Assembly: GCA_900555045.1 (NCBI GenBank)
Contig: USJW01000080.1
Coordinates: 1 to 22,036 of the forward strand
DNA length: 22,036 nt
Source of the DNA: an uncultured Clostridium sp.
GTDB taxonomy: Bacteria > Bacillota > Clostridia > Lachnospirales > Lachnospiraceae
Direction: 5' to 3'
Shown: piece by piece, positions 1 to 7,222 of the stretch
Position numbering within the stretch: the first letter of the stretch is position 1
How the letters are laid out: each line of letters opens with the position of its first letter
Translations under genes and position numbers: made by a program
Notes under the pieces: model-generated
The model's input: only the letters and a program-made list of their open reading frames with translations
Database searches by the model: none
What the model was told of the DNA's origin: nothing

Positions 1-60
1 AGATAAGGGCGGAGGAGATAAGGGCGGAGGAGATAAGGGCGGAGGAGATAAGGCCGGGGA
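1..60. repeat. 15-bp minisatellite at the left edge
   Basis: Three exact head-to-tail copies of AGATAAGGGCGGAGG lie at 1-15, 16-30 and 31-45. A degenerate fourth copy follows at 46-60, and purine-rich sequence continues to about 85. The array touches the window edge, so its true copy number is unknown. No open reading frame with gene-like features crosses it. The exactness of the copies suggests recent slippage expansion. Confidence 0.9.
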
Positions 61-145
61 GATGAGCGGGAGAGGGGGGAGCGGAACCGGAACTTGTAAC
101 AGAACCAGCCCCCCAAAAAAAAATGAATAGCAGCCCCCCCTCCTC

Positions 146-200
146 CCACACAAAAACAATCCGCCGCGCAGATGACATTTTCGTCACCCGCGCGGCGGAT
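146..200 (-). terminator. Rho-independent terminator of the aconitase transcript
   Basis: A perfect 11-bp inverted repeat (159-169 with 190-200, ATCCGCCGCGC in plus-strand reading) continues inwards with five further pairs around a six-base loop. Read on the minus strand, the stem is followed at once by TGTTTTTGTG. It lies about 130 bases past the aconitase stop codon, as expected for the end of that transcript. Confidence 0.8.
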
Positions 201-280
201 ATGCCTTTCAACGCGGTGGGGAGCCGGTCCGGCGCCGGATTTCAAGCGCCTGGCGTCAAGCGTCTGGTGCGTGCCCTGCG

Positions 281-327
281 GATCCCGCAGAGTTCGCAAA
301 TCCCGCAAATCCCACGAATCCCGCAAT
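281..327. repeat. 9-bp repeat series behind the aconitase stop codon
   Basis: On the minus strand, just after the aconitase stop, units resembling GCGGGATTT follow each other: GCGGGATTC, GTGGGATTT, GCGGGATTT, then a six-base interruption and GCGGGATCC. The units differ at one or two positions. The series lies between the stop codon and the terminator and has no clear function. Confidence 0.7.
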
Positions 328-332
328 TTAAT

Positions 333-2291
333 TTACTCCATCTCCTCCAGCTGCCGCTTTAAGTACCGCAGCTGTCCTCCACAGGAGATCACCTCCAGCT
401 CGCTGTCGGAGAGCTCCAGGCGCGCCTTGAAGGTAATTCCCTTGGTCACGTCGGTGATCTCAACTTCCCGGGTCTGCATCTGATCCAGCAGGTTGTTGAT
501 CTCAAGCGTGTCCTCCTGGTCCACGCGGTCGTAGTCGCTGGGGTCGGCGAACACCATGGGGATGATTCCGTGGTTGAGCAGGTTGCCCTTGTGGATGCGC
601 GCGATGCTCTTGGCGATGACCGCCTTCACGCCCAGGTACATGGGATTGATGGCCGCGTGCTCACGGGAGGAGCCCTGGCCGTAGTTCTCACCGCCGATGA
701 TGATGCTCTGGCCCATCTGGCGCGCCCTCTCCGCGAAGGTGGGGTCATAGCGGTGGTAGCAGTACTGGCTCATGAGCGGAATGTTGGACCGCATGCTGGA
801 GAATTCGGCGCTGGCCGGGGTGATATCGTCGGTGGTGATGTTGTCCACGGTCTTTAAGCTGACCTGAACCTTCAGGTGCTGCTCCGGCGCATCCGGAACG
901 GGCAGCGGCTGGATGTTCGGTCCGCGGACGACCTCCACCTCCTTCGCCTCCTCCGGGGGAAGGGGCTTTATGATCATGGAGTCGTCCACCGGGTACTCGT
1001 CCGGCTCGGTGATTTCAGCCAGCTTTTGGATGTCCGCGCCCATGATCTCCTCCGCGGTGGCGAAGGTTCCCACGATGGCGGTGGCGGCGGCGTTCTCCGG
1101 GTTCACCAGGTAGATCTCAGCGGTGGGGTTGCCCGCGCGGCCCTTAAAGTTCCGGTTGGAGGTGCGAACCGCCACGCCCTTGGTGGCCGGGGACTGTCCG
1201 ATGGCGCAGCAGGGACCGCAGGCCAGCTCCAACAGGCGCACGCCCGCGTTCATGAGCATCTCCAGGTAGCCGTCCTTCATCAGCTGCAAATAGATCTGCT
1301 TGGAGGAGATGCCGCAGGTGCAGCTCACGTCCTCGTTTACATGCCGGCCCTGGAACACGAGAGCGGCCTTCGCGATGTCGGAGTAGCTGGCGTTGGTGCA
1401 GCTTCCGATAAACACCTGCTGGACCTTCTTTTTCTCCACGTCCTTTAACGGGATCACGTTGTCCGGCTGGTGGGGACATGCGCAGAGGGGAACCAGCTCG
1501 CTTAAATTCAGCTCCATCTCCTCGTCGTACTCGCAGCCCTCGTCCGCGGTCAGCTCCACGAAATCCTGCTCGCGCTTCTGGGCCTTCATGAACTTTCTGA
1601 CCTGCTCGTCCGCCGGGAAGATGGAGGTGGTGGCGCCCATCTCCGCGCCCATGTTGGTGATGGTGGCGCGCTCGTTGACCGTCAGGGTCGCGGCGCCGGG
1701 CCCCACGTACTCGAACACTTTTCCGAGGCCGCCCTTGATGCCTACGCGGCGCAGCATCTCAAGGATCACTTCCTTGGCGTTGCAGCCGGGCTTTAAGTGG
1801 CCGGTCAGGTTGACCTTCACAACCTTCGGCATCTTTAAGCGCATGGGGACGCCGGTCATGGCGGTGGCCACGTCCATGCCGCCCACGCCGATGCACAGCA
1901 TGCCGATGGAGCCGCCGTGAGGCGTGTGGCTGTCACCGCCCATGCTCAGCTTGCCCGGGGCGCCGAAGCGGGCCACCTGCACAGCGTGGCAGATGCCGTT
2001 TCCGGGGCGGGACACGTAGACGCCGTACCGCTTCGCCACGGACTGCAGGTAAATGTGGTCGTCCGGCGTCTTGTTGTCCAGATAGAGCAGGTTGTGATCC
2101 AGGTAGCTGACGCTGGTCTCCACGCGGGTGCGGTCCAGGCCGATGGCCTCAAACGCCAGGTAGGTCATAACCGCGTTGATGTCGTGGGTCAGGGTCTGGT
2201 CCACCTTCAGGAAAATCTCCTCACCCGGGACCATATCCGACGGCTTTGCCAGATGAGCCGCCAGAATTTTTTTCGTCAAATTCATTTTCAT
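333..2291 (-). CDS. acnA: Aconitate hydratase (single-chain, AcnA/homoaconitase type)
   Basis: Predicted to interconvert citrate and isocitrate through cis-aconitate, using a [4Fe-4S] cluster in the cytosol. The 652-residue protein carries the aconitase catalytic domain: a GGDSHT motif near 118-123, and cluster ligand cysteines at about 298 (IGSCTNASYSD), 358 and 361 (ACGPCC). The C-terminal swivel domain has the substrate-binding motif QGSSREHAA. The length of about 650 residues matches the compact bacterial/archaeal class with a LeuC-like part fused to a LeuD-like part. It is shorter than the roughly 900-residue AcnA of enterobacteria. The start is the ATG at 2291, with AGGAGG eight bases upstream; an ATG two codons later is possible. 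The gene has its own promoter behind a LysR gene and a terminator downstream. Related dehydratases such as homoaconitase or isopropylmalate isomerase share the fold. No leucine or lysine genes are nearby, so aconitase is preferred. No citrate synthase or isocitrate dehydrogenase gene is in the window. Confidence 0.92.
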   Translation of the reverse strand: MKMNLTKKILAAHLAKPSDMVPGEEIFLKVDQTLTHDINAVMTYLAFEAIGLDRTRVETSVSYLDHNLLYLDNKTPDDHIYLQSVAKRYGVYVSRPGNGICHAVQVARFGAPGKLSMGGDSHTPHGGSIGMLCIGVGGMDVATAMTGVPMRLKMPKVVKVNLTGHLKPGCNAKEVILEMLRRVGIKGGLGKVFEYVGPGAATLTVNERATITNMGAEMGATTSIFPADEQVRKFMKAQKREQDFVELTADEGCEYDEEMELNLSELVPLCACPHQPDNVIPLKDVEKKKVQQVFIGSCTNASYSDIAKAALVFQGRHVNEDVSCTCGISSKQIYLQLMKDGYLEMLMNAGVRLLELACGPCCAIGQSPATKGVAVRTSNRNFKGRAGNPTAEIYLVNPENAAATAIVGTFATAEEIMGADIQKLAEITEPDEYPVDDSMIIKPLPPEEAKEVEVVRGPNIQPLPVPDAPEQHLKVQVSLKTVDNITTDDITPASAEFSSMRSNIPLMSQYCYHRYDPTFAERARQMGQSIIIGGENYGQGSSREHAAINPMYLGVKAVIAKSIARIHKGNLLNHGIIPMVFADPSDYDRVDQEDTLEINNLLDQMQTREVEITDVTKGITFKARLELSDSELEVISCGGQLRYLKRQLEEME

Positions 2292-2354
2292 GCTGATATC
2301 CTCCTGTCCGATGTATGGACGAATCGGAGACTAAAAAAGCCTCCTCGTAATGAT

Positions 2355-2409
2355 TGATACTATCATTATAAGCAGGCTATGCGCATAAGTAAAATTCAAA
2401 TTTTTGAAT
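2355..2409 (-). promoter_or_regulatory. Aconitase promoter with candidate operators
   Basis: On the minus strand a -10 TATAAT (2370-2365) lies 17 bases from a -35 TTTACT (2393-2388). Three palindromes crowd the site: a perfect 16-bp dyad ATTCAAATTTTTGAAT at 2394-2409 just upstream of the -35, TATGCGCATA at 2378-2387 inside the spacer, and TGATACTATCA at 2355-2365 at the likely start point. The 2394-2409 dyad contains a T-N11-A core of the kind bound by LysR-type regulators. A LysR gene lies immediately upstream, so autogenous-neighbour control is plausible. The promoter elements are seen directly; the operator role is inferred. Confidence 0.65.
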
Positions 2410-2414
2410 AGGGT

Positions 2415-3380
2415 TCATAGGAATTTCTTATGGGGTTCCGGGCAGCAGGATTCCGAGCAACAGGACTCCGAAAGGCGGGGTTCCGGGAGGCGGGAGGCCA
2501 TGCGAAACAGGGCCTGCTCCACCTCGCCGATGTAGCAGCCCTCGCGGTACAGCGCGAACACCTCCCAGGTCAGCGGATGCTCCGATAAGTGGTAAATGTC
2601 CAAGTCCACGCTGTCCTTTAAAAGCGCCAGGGTCATCTCCGGAACCACCGCCACGCCCAGCCCCTTGGCGGCCAGGCGGCAGGAGAGCATGTTGCTGTGG
2701 GATTCTAAAATAATATTGGGCCGGATCCCGGAATTCTTGGCCAGTACATCCACGCTGGCCCGGAGGGCATGGCCCTTCTCCAGGGTGATGAACGGGAGCT
2801 GCGCCGCCTTCTTCCAGTTGACGATGCGCTTGTCCATGTTTAAGATGTACTCCTCGTCCAGATAGCCCTTGGCCGTCACCAGCACCAGCTCCTCCTCCGT
2901 CACCTTGACCTGGGCGATGTCCTTCTCCTTCGCCCACTGAGGCAGGAACACGAAATCGATGTCGCCGTTTCTCAGGTCCTCGATCAGGCGGTTTCCGGGG
3001 CCGCTGGTCACCTCCACGTCGATGCCGGGGTATTTCTCCTTGAACGGCGGCAGGATGAGGGGCAGCATGTAGATCAGCCGCTCCCCGGGAAAGCCCAGGC
3101 GCAGCCGCCCGCGGCAGTTGGTGGCGATGTCCCGGAATTCCCGCTCCATGTCGTCCATCTGCATGAGAATGGTCCGGGCGCGCTTCAGGTACTGTTCCCC
3201 CGCGTAGGTGCAGATGAGGGGCGTTGCCGACCGGTCGAACAGCTTCACGCCCAGCTCCTCCTCCAGCTTGTTGATGTAGCTGCTGAGGGCGGGCTGGCTG
3301 ATAAACAGCTTTTTTGCCGCCTTGGTGATGCTGCCGCACTGTGCGATCATGTTGACATACTTGAATTGACGCAGTTCCAT
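2415..3380 (-). CDS. LysR-type transcriptional regulator, candidate regulator of aconitase
   Basis: This is a DNA-binding regulator of 321 residues. The N-terminal winged helix-turn-helix covers about residues 1-60 and begins MELRQFKYVNMIAQCGSITK, with the typical AAKKLFISQPALSSYINKLE helix region. A periplasmic-binding-protein-like effector domain follows from about 90 to 295. The start is the ATG at 3380, which has a clean AGGAGAAGG site about seven bases upstream. A frame extension to 3413 has no such support. The gene lies directly upstream of aconitase on the same strand, 123 bases away. This recalls the LysR protein CcpC, which controls citB in Bacillus subtilis in response to citrate; that function is inferred here, not shown. 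The last 25 or so residues (PEPRL, SESCC, SESCC, PEPHK) come from a 15-bp tandem repeat and look like a late addition past the normal LysR end. Confidence 0.88.
   Translation of the reverse strand: MELRQFKYVNMIAQCGSITKAAKKLFISQPALSSYINKLEEELGVKLFDRSATPLICTYAGEQYLKRARTILMQMDDMEREFRDIATNCRGRLRLGFPGERLIYMLPLILPPFKEKYPGIDVEVTSGPGNRLIEDLRNGDIDFVFLPQWAKEKDIAQVKVTEEELVLVTAKGYLDEEYILNMDKRIVNWKKAAQLPFITLEKGHALRASVDVLAKNSGIRPNIILESHSNMLSCRLAAKGLGVAVVPEMTLALLKDSVDLDIYHLSEHPLTWEVFALYREGCYIGEVEQALFRMASRLPEPRLSESCCSESCCPEPHKKFL
2434..2493. repeat. 15-bp tandem repeat in the LysR 3' end
   Basis: Four successive 15-bp units resembling GGTTCCGGGCAGCAG occupy 2434-2448, 2449-2463, 2464-2478 and 2479-2493. They keep the reading frame and encode five-residue units on the minus strand (PEPRL, SESCC, SESCC, PEPHK). 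The repeat makes up the C-terminal tail of the regulator. Confidence 0.8.
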
Positions 3381-3437
3381 ACCCTTCTCCTCCTGCCCCT
3401 GTGGCAAGCGCATTTATTGTGAATTGTTTGGGGATTA

Positions 3438-3466
3438 ATTATAGCATCGGAGCATGGGGAATGCAA
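3438..3466 (-). promoter_or_regulatory. Promoter of the LysR gene
   Basis: A perfect -10 TATAAT on the minus strand (3443-3438) lies 17 bases from a weaker -35 TTGCAT (3466-3461). The expected transcript starts near 3431 and gives a leader of about 50 bases before the ATG at 3380. It is back to back with the feoAB promoter. Confidence 0.6.
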
Positions 3467-3494
3467 GAGCGCGGCATTTATCGCAGGTTTCGTA

Positions 3495-3523
3495 TTGACA
3501 ATTATTCGCAACCATTCTAAAAT
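3495..3523 (+). promoter_or_regulatory. feoAB promoter with a Fur-box-like sequence over the -35
   Basis: A perfect -35 TTGACA (3495-3500), a 17-base spacer and a -10 TAAAAT (3518-3523) form a near-ideal sigma-A promoter. The 15 bases at 3496-3510, TGACAATTATTCGCA, match the Bacillus Fur 7-1-7 consensus TGATAATNATTATCA at 11 of 14 defined positions and overlap the -35. Iron-bound Fur would therefore block RNA polymerase. The match is partial, so the operator call is tentative while the promoter call is firm. Confidence 0.7.
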
Positions 3524-3534
3524 AGGAAACGTCA

Positions 3535-3560
3535 AAAGAGTTTGTCAAGACAAACTTTTT
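3535..3560 (+). promoter_or_regulatory. Perfect 18-bp dyad in the feoAB leader
   Basis: AGTTTGTCAAGACAAACT at 3539-3556 is a perfect inverted repeat. It extends to an AAAG...TTTTT stem of about 11 pairs (one G-U) over 3535-3560. It begins only a few bases past the predicted transcription start and precedes the feoA ribosome binding site by about 35 bases. It could be an operator for a dimeric metalloregulator of the DtxR/MntR type, or an RNA hairpin ending in a short U-run that attenuates transcription. The sequence does not decide between these. Confidence 0.6.
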
Positions 3561-3604
3561 GCGTGTGAGTGCGTTTAAGCGGACGAGACAGATGGGAGAT
3601 TCAG

Positions 3605-3835
3605 ATGAAACTTTGCGAAGGAACGGTAGGCAGGCGCTATGTTGTGGAGAGTGTGCTGGTGGACGAAGCCATCACCAGGCGCCTGGAGGCTCTGGGGGTC
3701 AACGAGGGAACCCCGGTGCTGATTTTAAATAAAAAAGGGAGCGGAAGCGTGATCGTGAAGGTGCGGGGAACCCGCCTGGCCATGGGGCGCAAGCTCTCGG
3801 AGGGAATAAGCGTGAAGGAGGTGGCTGAGGGATGA
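3605..3835 (+). CDS. feoA: Ferrous iron transport accessory protein FeoA
   Basis: A small cytosolic SH3-like protein of 76 residues that supports the FeoB ferrous iron transporter. The sequence fits the family: an N-terminal LCEGTVGRRYVVESV strand region, the central RRLEALGVNEGTPVLILNKK segment, and a C-terminal VRGTRLAMGRKLSEGISVK segment. The start is the ATG at 3605, with GGGAG six bases upstream; an upstream GTG at 3569 lacks a ribosome binding site. The gene overlaps feoB by four bases (ATGA), which implies translational coupling. No feoC is seen in the window. Confidence 0.93.
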   Translation: MKLCEGTVGRRYVVESVLVDEAITRRLEALGVNEGTPVLILNKKGSGSVIVKVRGTRLAMGRKLSEGISVKEVAEG

Positions 3836-5913
3836 GCGAAAAGCTGGAGTACGGAAGCGTTTCCTACGCGCCGGAGGAGCCGGAGAAAAAGCCGCCCAGG
3901 CAGATCCGCCACGGCATCGACAAGCGGCCGATCACTGTGGGCTTTGTGGGAAATCCCAACTGCGGGAAGACCACGCTGTTCAACGCGTTCACGGGCGCAA
4001 AGCTGAAGGTGGCCAACTGGCCGGGCGTCACCGTGGAGCGGGTGGAGGGCGAGACCAACTACAAGGGCCGCCCCATAAAGGTCATCGACCTGCCGGGCAT
4101 CTACAGCCTCACCTCCTACACCATCGAGGAGAAGGTGACCCGAAAGTGCATCGAGGACGGCGAGGTGGACGTGATCATCAACGTGGTGGACGCGTCCTCG
4201 ATGGAGCGCAACCTCTACCTGACTATGCAGTTGATCGAGCTTAAAAAGCCGGTCATCCTGGCCCTCAACATGATGGATATCGTGGAGGAGCGGGGCATGG
4301 AGATCGACATGCACCGCCTGCCGGAGATGCTGGGGGAGATCCCGGTGGTCCCGGTGTCGGCCAGAAAGCGCACCGGTCTGGACGTGCTGATGCACGCGGT
4401 GGTGCACCACTACGAGGAGGGCCCCCAGGGCGTGGTGGTCCGCTACAGCCCTAAGGTGGAGGAGAAGATCGCAAGAATCGAGGCGGAGCTGCGAAAGAAC
4501 TACGGGGAGATGGACAATCTGCGCTGGCATGCCATCAAATTCCTGGAGTTCGACGAGGTGGTGACGAACGACCATCCGCTGGATGTGAGCGGGATTCTGG
4601 ACCACAATTATGAAAAACAGATCATCAACGAGAAATACGACTACATAGAGGAGATCATCCAGGAATGCCTGATGAACAAGGAGGAGAAGGCGGCCACCAC
4701 GGACAAGGTGGACCAGATCCTGACCCACCCGGTTTGGGGGATCCCGGTGTTTCTGGGGATCATGGCCATGGTGTTCTTCCTCACCTTCATGGTGGGCGAT
4801 TTCCTGAAAGGATATTTCCAGATCGGCTTAGACTGGTTCTCCCAGGCTGTGCTGGCGGGGCTCACGAGCGTTCACGCGGCCTCCTGGCTGATCTCGCTGA
4901 TTGTGGACGGAATTATCGCCGGCGTGGGCGGGATTTTGACCTTTCTGCCCAACATCTTCATCCTGTTTCTGGCCCTGGCCTTCCTGGAGGACAGCGGCTA
5001 CATGGCCCGGGTGGCCTACGTGATGAACGAGACCATGGGCATGGTGGGGCTGTCCGGGAAGGCGTTTCTGCCCATGCTTCTGGGCTTCGGCTGCACGGTT
5101 CCGGCCGTGATGGCCACCCGGGCGCTGGAGAGCGTGCGCGACCGGCGCAGGACGATCTTAATCACCCCCTTCATGTCCTGCTCAGCCAGATTGCCCATCT
5201 ACGTGCTGTTCGCGGAGATGTTTTTTCCGAACAAGGCCCTGGCGGTGGCCTACTCGCTCTACCTGATCGGCCTGGTGATGGCCATTCTGGTGGCCTTCGT
5301 GCTGCACAAGAGCTCTAAGGGGAAGCGCTCGGAGAATGCGCTCCTCATTGAGCTTCCGGAGTACAAGACGCCCAACACCCGCACCGTGGCCATCTACGTG
5401 TGGGATAAGGTGAAGGACTACTTGAGCAAAGCGGGCACCACGATCTTTATCGCGTCCATCGTACTGTGGTTCGTGTTAAACACCGGGACCGCGGGCTTTG
5501 TGTCGGACGTGAAGGACAGCTTCGCGGCCATGATCGGTCATGTGCTGGTGCCGGTGCTGCGCCCCGCGGGCCTGGGGCTGTGGCAGGTGGCTGTGGCGCT
5601 GATCTCGGGCCTCTCCGCCAAGGAGGTTGTGGTCTCCAGCTTCAGCGTGCTGTTCGGGATCAACAACGTGAACTCGGCGGCGGGCATGGGCGAATTGTCG
5701 GCGCAGCTCTCCGCCATGGGCTTCGGGGGCGTGAACGCTTACGCGCTGATGATTTTCTGCCTGCTCTACAGCCCCTGTATCGCCGCGGTGGCGACGATCA
5801 AGCGGGAGACCGGCTCCTGGCGGTGGACGCTCGGCATGGTGGTGTTCCAGCTTCTGGTGGCCTGGTCGGCGGCCGTGCTGGTGTTCCAGGTGGGAAGCCT
5901 GCTTGTAGGGTAA
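3832..5913 (+). CDS. feoB: Ferrous iron transporter FeoB
   Basis: A GTPase-linked membrane transporter for Fe2+, 693 residues long. The N-terminal G domain has the P-loop GNPNCGKTT (about 40-48), the G2 region WPGVTVE, G3 DLPG, G4 NMMD and G5 SARK. A helical GDI-like segment follows to about residue 290. The C-terminal membrane part has the two Gate regions, with the conserved GFGCTVPAVMATRALES and SCSARLPIYVLF segments and a later GLSAKEVVVSSFS segment. A hydrophilic extension of about 33 residues precedes the first G-domain strand; FeoB of E. coli starts almost directly at that strand. The gene is translated from an ATGA overlap with feoA and shares its promoter. The metal-linked promoter architecture fits induction under iron limitation. 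The following region is a tandem duplication with no clear terminator. Confidence 0.96.
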   Translation: MSEKLEYGSVSYAPEEPEKKPPRQIRHGIDKRPITVGFVGNPNCGKTTLFNAFTGAKLKVANWPGVTVERVEGETNYKGRPIKVIDLPGIYSLTSYTIEEKVTRKCIEDGEVDVIINVVDASSMERNLYLTMQLIELKKPVILALNMMDIVEERGMEIDMHRLPEMLGEIPVVPVSARKRTGLDVLMHAVVHHYEEGPQGVVVRYSPKVEEKIARIEAELRKNYGEMDNLRWHAIKFLEFDEVVTNDHPLDVSGILDHNYEKQIINEKYDYIEEIIQECLMNKEEKAATTDKVDQILTHPVWGIPVFLGIMAMVFFLTFMVGDFLKGYFQIGLDWFSQAVLAGLTSVHAASWLISLIVDGIIAGVGGILTFLPNIFILFLALAFLEDSGYMARVAYVMNETMGMVGLSGKAFLPMLLGFGCTVPAVMATRALESVRDRRRTILITPFMSCSARLPIYVLFAEMFFPNKALAVAYSLYLIGLVMAILVAFVLHKSSKGKRSENALLIELPEYKTPNTRTVAIYVWDKVKDYLSKAGTTIFIASIVLWFVLNTGTAGFVSDVKDSFAAMIGHVLVPVLRPAGLGLWQVAVALISGLSAKEVVVSSFSVLFGINNVNSAAGMGELSAQLSAMGFGGVNAYALMIFCLLYSPCIAAVATIKRETGSWRWTLGMVVFQLLVAWSAAVLVFQVGSLLVG

Positions 5914-5915
5914 GC

Positions 5916-6019
5916 GGCCCAGGCCCGGGGGCTGGACGCCAGTTTGCGGGTGAGCAGGCGGGCCCGCGGCCTGTACCCGGGACTCGGAAGCCAGTTTGCG
6001 GGTGAGCCGCCGGGGCCAC
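5916..6019. repeat. Two-copy 52-bp tandem duplication after feoB
   Basis: Two imperfect 52-bp units begin at 5916 and 5968. Within them the 18-bp core GCCAGTTTGCGGGTGAGC is identical at 5938-5955 and 5990-6007. Flanking parts share GGCC...CCCGGG blocks but have diverged. It fills almost all of the space between the convergent feoB and DUF5688 genes. Several GC-rich short hairpins are possible, but there is no T-run on either strand, so I do not call a terminator. Confidence 0.8.
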
Positions 6020-6041
6020 GGGCCCGGAACGCTCCCCAAAT

Positions 6042-6971
6042 TTACAGCGGATCCGCGCAGATCGGGGCCATCCGCAGGCGGCCCATGGAGCGGGAGTAGA
6101 GGTAGACCTGGTTGGACAGGCGTTCCTCGGCTTCCACCTCCGTGCGGTTGATGGAGGCGACAATCAGGCCGAGCTCCTCGTAGAGCCGGTCACCGCTGTC
6201 GGGGAGAAGAAGGACTTCGTGGATGCTGGAGGGAAGGACGATCAGATCCGTCTCAAACAGCTCTGCGAAGTCCTTTAACGTATCGGGGTAGAGCATGCAC
6301 GCGGCGCCGGTGACGCCGAAGCGGTTGGAGAGGATGTATAAGGGGGTCGGTGACTTGTGGGCCGGGTCCGGCGGAGCGCTGGTCCCGAAGGGGATGTCTA
6401 AGAGGAGTCCGAGGACGGCGTTGTCCACAGAGCAGATGTGAGGAGGAAACAGTAACGGCGTGTTCTTCACGGCCAGCTCGTTTAAGGTGTTTAGGTCCAT
6501 GCCCCAGAGCTTTAGGTGGTCGTGGGTGACGAGCATGTTCAGGAGTCCGGATTCGTCTTGTCCGGCGTACAGGTAAAAAACCTTGGCCAGATCCAGCACG
6601 GGGATGTGCGGAAGTTTTTTCAGGAGCTCGGCGTTGGAGGCCGCGTTGACCAGCCGGTAGGCGATCCGTGGCCGCACAAAGTCCGGGTCGCACAGCGTGA
6701 CCGGATCCAGCGGGTTGGCTTTTAGGCCGCGCTCGCACAGGGAAGTGATCTCGTCCAGAATTTTGCTCAGGGCCATGCCGTCCTGAAAGCGTTTATAAAA
6801 GTCGTTTAAGCAGACGGTGGGAGCGGTCATGGAGCCCTTTTGGCGGATACTGAGGCCGTCCAGGCAAACTCCGTTATTTTTTGGAAGCTGCAGGATGGTC
6901 AGAACATAGCTGTCCCCCAGGCGTTTTTCCATCTGTTGTCTGACTGCGGTTAAAAAGGTGTGATAGAGCAT
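6042..6971 (-). CDS. DUF5688 family protein
   Basis: A 309-residue protein of unknown function that matches the DUF5688 family, which I know mainly from Lachnospiraceae. Family-like segments include VRPRIAYRLVNAASNAELLKK, followed by a PHIPVLDLAKVFYLY segment, THDHLKLWGM, KNTPLLFPP and LYILSNRFGVTGAACMLYP. No signal peptide, membrane helix or catalytic motif is visible, so it is probably cytosolic. The start is the ATG at 6971 with AAGGAGG eight bases upstream; an in-frame start at 7082 lies in AT-rich leader sequence and is not supported. The gene stands alone, convergent with feoB and divergent from the L,D-transpeptidase gene. A TTGACA occurs on the minus strand at 7089-7084, but no well-spaced -10 accompanies it. 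The leader carries two small hairpins and a near-direct repeat. Confidence 0.8.
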   Translation of the reverse strand: MLYHTFLTAVRQQMEKRLGDSYVLTILQLPKNNGVCLDGLSIRQKGSMTAPTVCLNDFYKRFQDGMALSKILDEITSLCERGLKANPLDPVTLCDPDFVRPRIAYRLVNAASNAELLKKLPHIPVLDLAKVFYLYAGQDESGLLNMLVTHDHLKLWGMDLNTLNELAVKNTPLLFPPHICSVDNAVLGLLLDIPFGTSAPPDPAHKSPTPLYILSNRFGVTGAACMLYPDTLKDFAELFETDLIVLPSSIHEVLLLPDSGDRLYEELGLIVASINRTEVEAEERLSNQVYLYSRSMGRLRMAPICADPL

Positions 6972-6994
6972 AGATTTGTCCTCCTTGAGATAAA

Positions 6995-7044
6995 AAAGAT
7001 TTGTTTGAACCAAAGATTTGGTTTGAGAACGGCGCATGAGCGCC
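6995..7044 (-). repeat. Leader repeats and hairpins upstream of the DUF5688 gene
   Basis: A near-direct repeat, AAAGATTTGTTTGAAC at 6995-7010 and AAAGATTTGGTTTGAGAAC at 7012-7030, lies in the leader. The second copy forms a 7-bp hairpin, AACCAAA-GA-TTTGGTT (7008-7023). A second hairpin, GGCGC-ATGA-GCGCC, follows at 7031-7044. They sit 24 to 73 bases upstream of the start codon, so they would lie in the 5' untranslated RNA. Confidence 0.55.
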
Positions 7045-7222
7045 GGAAAGAAGTGGTTCCAGCTTAATATAAGACGGAGCAAATGTCAAGAGGTGCCGAA
7101 AAATATCATAAAGTTTAAGAAAAATACAGAGAAAAGTTATTGTAGTCGGCATGCCAGATGTGTTATATATAGAGAGCGGCGTCAGCTTTGCCGCAATATA
7201 AGGAAGAAAAGGTTAACAGAGA

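Larger units (their letters stand above)
1..332. other. Non-coding region downstream of aconitase
   Basis: This stretch holds no convincing gene. From left to right it contains the 15-bp minisatellite, a patch of homopolymer runs at about 108-140 (C6, then A9-10, then C7 around short spacers), a terminator hairpin on the minus strand at 146-200, and a short 9-bp repeat series at 281-327 next to the aconitase stop codon. Two short plus-strand reading frames cross it, but they have poor ribosome binding sites and no recognisable protein content, so I do not call them. Confidence 0.7.

Noticed and set aside
1..60. CRISPR array
   Set aside because: The 15-bp units follow each other with no spacers and no cas genes are present; it is a simple tandem repeat.
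123..483. Small plus-strand genes at the left end
   Set aside because: The two short frames overlap the terminator, the repeats and the end of aconitase, with no ribosome binding site or recognisable sequence.
3637..4728. 363-residue minus-strand reading frame opposite feoA/feoB
   Set aside because: The His/Val/Leu-rich composition is typical of antisense to a GC-rich gene; FeoA and FeoB on the plus strand are unambiguous.
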